From assembly GCA_016212245.1 (NCBI GenBank), contig JACRGU010000163.1:1-9059 (forward strand): DNA of 9,059 nt. Direction: 5' to 3'. The notes under the pieces are model-generated. The model was given only the letters and a program-made list of their open reading frames with translations, was not told where the DNA came from and did no database searches. The translations under genes were made by a program, and so were the position numbers. Shown in pieces: positions 5,856 through 9,059 of the stretch (positions are counted from its first letter, which is position 1; every line of letters starts with the position of its first letter). This DNA is from Nitrospirota bacterium. Lineage in GTDB: Bacteria > Nitrospirota > Thermodesulfovibrionia > Thermodesulfovibrionales > SM23-35.

Positions 5856-6505
5856 TTCCTTATCCCTACAATCACAGCCTTAACCTTAACATCATTTGTC
5901 TTTATCCTTATGTTCATGCTTGTTATGTCGAGCTTCAAGTCCTGAGTAAATGTTTCATTGAGTCCTGTTATATCCAGTGGTTCTGTCTTTATGCTATTGA
6001 CCTTTCTTACCTCAGACCTTATACCATCGATTACTACAGTCTGTGGCGTAACATCAACAGATTTTACATAAAAACCCCTCTCAGGTGTACCGATGATAAC
6101 AGGCCTCACCTTCACGGTCTTTGTCATCGTCTCCTCGGTTATGACCTTAACATAAGAAGGGGTTATATTTGTAACGGTTATCGCATAGGGCAGTTTTATA
6201 TTATCCTTGTTTATGTAGTAGATACCCTCACCTTTTTTAGCCTTGCTGAGGTCAATATAGACCCTTATATCTGATAGCTTAATATTCTTGATGAGCCTCT
6301 CCTGACCCTTTATGTTCAGACTTATCACCTTAACACTGTGATTAACCATCTCAAGTCCTGTCGGGATATTCTTGAACTCAGGCGGTATATCTATTGTTAT
6401 TTCTGACTGGCCCCGGGATGTTACAAAGATCCATAAAACTAAAGATAACAAAACAGCTGCTATCTTAAGACCAAGGTTTTCAAGAAAGAGTTTTTTTATT
6501 TTCAT
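5852..6505 (-). CDS. cdaR: YbbR-domain protein, CdaR-like regulator of the diadenylate cyclase
   Basis: This 217-aa protein has one N-terminal membrane segment (about residues 10-29, LGLKIAAVLLSLVLWIFVTS) with the rest predicted extracytoplasmic. Repeats of the YbbR type follow, with recurring patterns such as IPPEFKNIPTGLEM, VKVRPVIIGTPERGFYVKSVDVTPQTVVIDG and VNSIKTEPLDITGL. Proteins of this family encoded beside cdaA bind CdaA in the membrane and modulate c-di-AMP synthesis. Here the reading frame overlaps cdaA upstream and glmM downstream by four bases each (ATGA), and both junctions share the same AAGGAAATGA sequence, so three proteins are translated in tandem. Firmicute CdaR proteins often have four YbbR domains. 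This one is shorter, with room for two to three. The symbol rests on context and fold, not on close sequence identity. Confidence 0.85.
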   Translation of the reverse strand: MKIKKLFLENLGLKIAAVLLSLVLWIFVTSRGQSEITIDIPPEFKNIPTGLEMVNHSVKVISLNIKGQERLIKNIKLSDIRVYIDLSKAKKGEGIYYINKDNIKLPYAITVTNITPSYVKVITEETMTKTVKVRPVIIGTPERGFYVKSVDVTPQTVVIDGIRSEVRKVNSIKTEPLDITGLNETFTQDLKLDITSMNIRIKTNDVKVKAVIVGIRK

Positions 6506-7266
6506 TTCCTTACCCTCTTTGTCGTAAATAAATCAGTAAGGACATCCCTGAGGGTCCCCATGTCGAGATGTGTTTCGAGCTTTCCTCCGATAGCCATTGA
6601 TATCATACCTGTTTCCTCTGATACAATGATTACTACAGAATCTGTCTCCTCTGAGAGACCCAGGCCTGCACGGTGTCTTGTGCCTAATGACCTGCTAATA
6701 TCTGGACTAATCGCTATCGGCAGAAAACATCCAGCAGCAATAATCCTGTTGCCCTTTATCACGACTGCACCGTCATGTATGGGTGAGGTGGGGTGGAATA
6801 TACTGAGAAGCACCTCTTTCGAGACCTTTGCATCGAGGGGTGTACCGATCTCAATAAAATCCTTGAGGCTTGTGTCGCGTTCTATGGCTATAAGTGCACC
6901 TATCTTCCTGTTTGCAAGGGCTACTGCAGCCCTGACAATCTCTTCGAGGGACTTGAGCTCTTCAGCAGAGGTGAATGTCTGAAGAAACTGTGCCTCTCCC
7001 ATCTGGGCAAGGGCCCTTCTTATCTCAGGCTGGAAAAGGATAATTATAGCAATAACGATCTGGGCCCAGAAACTCTGTATAAGCCAGTCTACTGTATAAA
7101 GTTCGAAATACCTTGAAACCAGGGATGCGAACAGCAGGACACCAAGTCCGATAAGCATCTGTGCAGCCTTTGTCCCTTTTATGATAAGTAAAAGGCGGTA
7201 GAGTATGATTGACATCAATATGATATCTACTAAATCCTGCCATCTGAATTGCCTCAGTATTTCCAT
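6502..7266 (-). CDS. cdaA: Diadenylate cyclase, CdaA type
   Basis: CdaA joins two ATP molecules into the second messenger c-di-AMP. The 254-aa protein has three N-terminal membrane helices (about 11-31, 35-51 and 63-79), a short linker with a coiled-coil tendency (FQPEIRRALAQMG onward), then a DisA_N/DAC domain. The two catalytic signatures are intact: DGA (165-167, in HDGAVVI) and GTRHRA (195-200). Length and topology match the CdaA/DacA class, not DisA, which has a DNA-binding domain instead. The ATG start gives the family-typical opening MEILRQFRWQDLVDI, although no clear Shine-Dalgarno precedes it. It is the first gene of the cdaA-cdaR-glmM-comEC operon. c-di-AMP usually governs potassium and osmolyte balance and wall integrity, but its role in this organism cannot be read from the window. 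Confidence 0.95.
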   Translation of the reverse strand: MEILRQFRWQDLVDIILMSIILYRLLLIIKGTKAAQMLIGLGVLLFASLVSRYFELYTVDWLIQSFWAQIVIAIIILFQPEIRRALAQMGEAQFLQTFTSAEELKSLEEIVRAAVALANRKIGALIAIERDTSLKDFIEIGTPLDAKVSKEVLLSIFHPTSPIHDGAVVIKGNRIIAAGCFLPIAISPDISRSLGTRHRAGLGLSEETDSVVIIVSEETGMISMAIGGKLETHLDMGTLRDVLTDLFTTKRVRK

Positions 7267-7324
7267 CTATAATAAAGAAGATTCAAAAATTTATCTGTCA
7301 TTTTTATTTTTAATCTTGGATTTT

Positions 7325-7354
7325 ATAATATCATTGTGGGATACGGATTGTAAA
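7325..7354 (-). promoter_or_regulatory. Putative sigma-70-type promoter for the cdaA operon
   Basis: On the minus strand TTTACA (7354-7349) and TATTAT (7330-7325) are separated by 18 bases. Transcription would start near 7318, giving a leader of about 50 bases. The -35 box overlaps the outer edge of the large inverted repeat, so structure or proteins binding there could affect the promoter. Confidence 0.5.
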
Positions 7355-7432
7355 CCCCGCACCACGGCTTTACCCCGTAAGAGACCAAAGGTCTTACGGG
7401 GTTTATACCCGTGGCTTTCTGTGGTGCGGGGT
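7354..7432. repeat. Large nested inverted repeat between divergent promoters
   Basis: An outer pair ACCCCGCACCAC (7354-7365)/GTGGTGCGGGGT (7421-7432) encloses an inner pair ACCCCGTAAGA (7372-7382)/TCTTACGGGGT (7392-7402). CCACGG (7362-7367) and CCGTGG (7409-7414) can pair alternatively. Both arms are perfect. The structure could form a two-level cruciform or RNA hairpin. It lies between the cdaA-operon and pilin promoters and upstream of both start sites. It has no T-run at either edge, so it is not a simple terminator. It resembles a REP/BIME-like interspersed palindrome. Confidence 0.85.
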
Positions 7433-7440
7433 AAACTTAC

Positions 7441-7455
7441 TGACAAAATTTGTCA
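7441..7455. promoter_or_regulatory. Palindromic operator candidate upstream of the pilin promoter
   Basis: TGACAAA-A-TTTGTCA is a perfect 7-bp dyad with one central base. It ends seven bases before the -35 box, a position typical for an activator site. The binding protein is unknown. Confidence 0.45.
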
Positions 7456-7462
7456 TAAAATC

Positions 7463-7491
7463 TTGACAGAGTATCTCTTTAAGTATATTAT
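7463..7491 (+). promoter_or_regulatory. Sigma-70 promoter for the pilin genes
   Basis: TTGACA (7463-7468) matches the -35 consensus exactly, and TATTAT (7486-7491) follows at an ideal 17-base spacing. Transcription would begin near 7498, leaving a leader of about 107 bases before the pilin ATG. Many pilin genes use sigma-54; no GG-N10-GC type element is visible here. Confidence 0.7.
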
Positions 7492-7553
7492 GGCAAAAAG
7501 ACCAAGATTTGCTGAGGAAAAGGAGGTGAGGCAGTAAGGTTTAAAGGGTTAAG

Positions 7554-7571
7554 GGTCATTAATTAATGACC
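7554..7571. repeat. 18-bp perfect palindrome in the pilin leader
   Basis: GGTCATTAATTAATGACC lies in the 5' untranslated region, 33 bases before the pilin start. The right arm is followed by a partial copy (AATGACT). It could be a dimeric regulator's binding site or an RNA hairpin in the leader. Confidence 0.6.
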
Positions 7572-7604
7572 AATGACTAAGGACTTATTAAAAAGGAGGT
7601 AAAG

Positions 7605-8045
7605 ATGTTTAAGGCGATGAATAATCTAAAGGAGAGGAAGGGCTTTACCCTTATCGAGCTCCTGATAGTTATAGCGATTATAGGAATACTGGCAGCCATT
7701 GCTATACCATCATATCTTGGCATTCAGAAACGGGCAAAGGAAAAGGCAGCAAAGGAGAATTTCGATGTAGCCTTCAGACTCGTTAAGGCAGAGATTACAA
7801 AGAAGAATATAGATAACACTACGGTTACAATTGATGTTGTTACATACCTGAATGCTGGAGGGAAGAAGAGTCCGTATAATAGTGCTATAAACGCCTTTGT
7901 AAACGGCACTACACTTGCTGGTGGCCAGGTTGCTATCAGTGCGGAAAATATACGGGGTGCTGCCGAAAATAGTACTATCGTAATACGCGGAGACACCGAG
8001 GGTGATACGGATGCCGAATTAACAGCAACGCTCACAGTCGAATAA
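7605..8045 (+). CDS. Type IV pilin (major pilin candidate)
   Basis: The 146-aa prepilin has a 13-residue leader ending KERKG, cleaved before F14 by prepilin peptidase. The canonical FTLIELLIVIAIIGILAAIAIP helix follows, with glutamate at mature position 5 (E18), needed for assembly. The start is fixed by AAAAAGGAGGT five bases upstream. The C-terminal part (about 55-146) is Gly/Ala/Thr-rich and predicted to be beta-sheet, ending in TATLTVE. It contains no cysteine, so the D-region disulfide loop of classical PilA/PilE is absent. Pilin subunits are assembled in the inner membrane into pili used for adhesion, twitching or DNA uptake. A consensus promoter upstream and a strong terminator directly downstream suggest high, separate expression, as for a major pilin. 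The exact type (PilA, PilE or pseudopilin) cannot be decided from sequence alone. Confidence 0.92.
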   Translation: MFKAMNNLKERKGFTLIELLIVIAIIGILAAIAIPSYLGIQKRAKEKAAKENFDVAFRLVKAEITKKNIDNTTVTIDVVTYLNAGGKKSPYNSAINAFVNGTTLAGGQVAISAENIRGAAENSTIVIRGDTEGDTDAELTATLTVE

Positions 8046-8070
8046 TATATGCGTAATGGGTGATACATTA

Positions 8071-8099
8071 GAGGGAGGCATCGCCTCCCTCGCTTTTTT
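8071..8099 (+). terminator. Rho-independent terminator after the first pilin gene
   Basis: A perfect 9-bp stem GAGGGAGGC/GCCTCCCTC with a 3-base loop is followed by GC and six T residues. It lies between the two pilin genes, so the second would be expressed mainly by read-through unless it has its own promoter. Confidence 0.92.
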
Positions 8100-8123
8100 A
8101 AACCAGAGAATAGGATTTAAACC

Positions 8124-8561
8124 ATGGGGAAAAAGGGTTTTTCATTAATAGAGCTCCTCATTGTTATAGCTATCCTGGGGATTCTTGCTGCAATAGCATT
8201 CCCTGTATACACAGGTTATATAAGAAGCAGTGCAAGGTCAGAGGCAAAGACAAATTTGGAGACACTCAGACTGCTCGAAGAGCAGTATTTTGCGGAAAGG
8301 GGACAGTATGCCCCTGCAGGGGCAGCCGTTGGGGCCAAGATATATTACAAGGTGGGCGACACGGGTATCAACACTAACCTTCCAGGCTTCACCCCTGGTG
8401 ACGCTTCAAGTCTAAATTTCGACTATGAGATCGAAATAACTGCAGTCTCAGGTAGCCGCACAACTGCCTTTATAGCCCGGGCTACTGGCAAAGCTGGCAC
8501 AAAAGTGGCAGGGGATACATTAACAATAAATAATACCAATATTAAAACAGGCCCCTGGTAA
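8124..8561 (+). CDS. Type IV pilin (PilE-like, probable minor pilin)
   Basis: This 145-aa prepilin has a very short leader (MGKKG) cut before F6. FSLIELLIVIAILGILAAIAFPVYTGYIRSS follows, with glutamate at mature position 5. The segment SEAKTNLETLRLLEEQYFAERGQYAP (about 38-63) is the helix-to-loop pattern seen in PilE/ComP-type and minor pilins. The rest is a beta-rich head domain ending NIKTGPW, again with no cysteine. It lies 78 bases after the first pilin gene, beyond its terminator. I see no convincing promoter in the 25 bases between terminator and start, so expression is likely lower and by read-through. TAGGAT is the only ribosome-binding-like sequence before the ATG. A DNA-receptor or pilus-initiation role would fit the nearby comEC, but this is inference. 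Confidence 0.9.
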   Translation: MGKKGFSLIELLIVIAILGILAAIAFPVYTGYIRSSARSEAKTNLETLRLLEEQYFAERGQYAPAGAAVGAKIYYKVGDTGINTNLPGFTPGDASSLNFDYEIEITAVSGSRTTAFIARATGKAGTKVAGDTLTINNTNIKTGPW

Positions 8562-8576
8562 ACCCAGGCCCTTTTT
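8542..8576. terminator. Terminator between convergent genes
   Basis: GGCC...CCTGG-TAAAC-CCAGGCC, with a 2-base bulge on the left arm, is followed by CTTTTT on the plus strand and ends transcription of the second pilin gene; the stem overlaps that gene's last codons. In the opposite direction the same stem is followed by TGTTTTAAT, so it may also act on the TPR gene. Confidence 0.75.
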
Positions 8577-9059
8577 AATTTGCCTTGAGACTGTATAATT
8601 TATCCCTGAATTCTTTGCTTTCCGGTTCCGTCTCGTATGCCTTCAAATATGCCTTTTTTGCATCCTCTTTAAGCCCCTTAGCCTGATATGCCATGCCGAG
8701 ACAGAAATGGATGACAGCCCTTTTTCCGAATCGCTCCTCTATTTTATGGAAGAAGTCAATCGCTACATCTGGTTGGTTTCTCACAATAAACAATTGTGCG
8801 ATTCCTATGTATGGGGGATTAAACGCCGGGTTAATGCTTATAGCCTTTATATAATGAGTAAGGGCAGTTTCGTAATCCCCTTTTATACTATAATTCAAAG
8901 CTAAGTTCAAATACAGCCGAGGAGAATCCGACATAATGTCGAGTCCTTTTTTCAGGACTTCAATAGATTTATCTATCTCCCCGATGTTACAGTATACCAC
9001 TCCGAGATTGTTGTATGCCTCTACTAAGGCGGGGTTCAATGTTATTGCCCTGTTAAAAA
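8575..9059 (-). CDS. Tetratricopeptide repeat protein, C-terminal part
   Basis: The frame is open to the window edge and continues upstream: residues before the apparent TTG (FNRAIT) extend a TPR helix, so the true start lies beyond 9059. About 161 residues are visible. At least four TPR units of about 34 aa can be seen: ALVEAYNNLGVVYCNIGEIDKSIEVLKKGL, PRLYLNLALNYSIKGDYETALTHYIKAISINP, a third ending DFFHKIEERFG, and AVIHFCLGMAYQAKGLKEDAKKAYLKAYETEP. TPR arrays are scaffolds for protein-protein contacts. Because the gene converges on the pilins, a PilF/PilW-like pilotin or assembly role is one possibility, but many unrelated TPR proteins look the same. The frame ends at 8575 inside the convergent terminator region. 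Confidence 0.88.
   Translation of the reverse strand, partial: FNRAITLNPALVEAYNNLGVVYCNIGEIDKSIEVLKKGLDIMSDSPRLYLNLALNYSIKGDYETALTHYIKAISINPAFNPPYIGIAQLFIVRNQPDVAIDFFHKIEERFGKRAVIHFCLGMAYQAKGLKEDAKKAYLKAYETEPESKEFRDKLYSLKAN

Noticed and set aside
5798..6274. 158-aa plus-strand ORF
   Set aside because: Shadow of the glmM 5' end and the ybbR-like gene, without a supporting start signal.
7490..7537. 15-codon ORF (ATG overlapping the pilin -10 box)
   Set aside because: With the predicted start site near 7498 the ATG would not be transcribed, and no ribosome binding site precedes it.

Overview
The window is AT-rich bacterial DNA of chromosomal type. It carries a diadenylate-cyclase/GlmM operon, a ComEC competence protein and type IV pilins, next to a short accessory stretch full of insertion-sequence remnants. 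The mix of cdaA-cdaR-glmM with Gram-negative-style type IV pilins, a DUF2283 gene pair and IS110/IS1182 remnants would suit a deep-branching Gram-negative lineage such as Nitrospirota or a former deltaproteobacterium. That placement is inference from gene content only; nothing here fixes the taxon.

Layout. (1) Bases 1-1005: a decayed IS110-family element on the minus strand. Its DEDD transposase is frameshifted and truncated, and its upstream region is highly structured and could be the bridge-RNA end. The left edge holds an imperfect ~35-bp tandem repeat. (2) Bases 1033-1478: two overlapping small plus-strand genes, an unrecognised 80-aa protein and a DUF2283 protein. Their stop codon lies inside an inverted repeat with the architecture of an integron attC site (1473-1532), so the pair reads like a gene cassette. 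(3) Bases 1530-2102: an internally deleted IS1182-like element with a perfect 14-bp terminal inverted repeat. It sits at the 3' edge of the attC-like site. (4) Bases 2116-7266, minus strand: a tightly overlapping four-gene operon, cdaA-cdaR(ybbR)-glmM-comEC. Every junction overlaps by 1-4 bases. (5) Bases 7267-7604: a 338-bp divergent regulatory region. It contains a minus-strand promoter for the cdaA operon, a plus-strand promoter for the pilins, a large nested inverted repeat between them and two small palindromes. (6) Bases 7605-8561: two type IV pilin genes separated by a terminator. (7) Bases 8575-9059: a convergent TPR protein whose 5' end lies beyond the window.

How the genes fit together. 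CdaA makes c-di-AMP; CdaR and GlmM are its known regulators, and GlmM also makes glucosamine-1-phosphate for peptidoglycan. Here that module is translationally coupled to ComEC, the inner-membrane DNA-import channel, and is divergent from pilins that could build a DNA-uptake pilus. The linkage of c-di-AMP signalling, the competence channel and pilins is seen in the sequence; a shared function is inference. The attC-like cassette flanked by two IS remnants, just downstream of comEC, is the most intriguing accessory feature.
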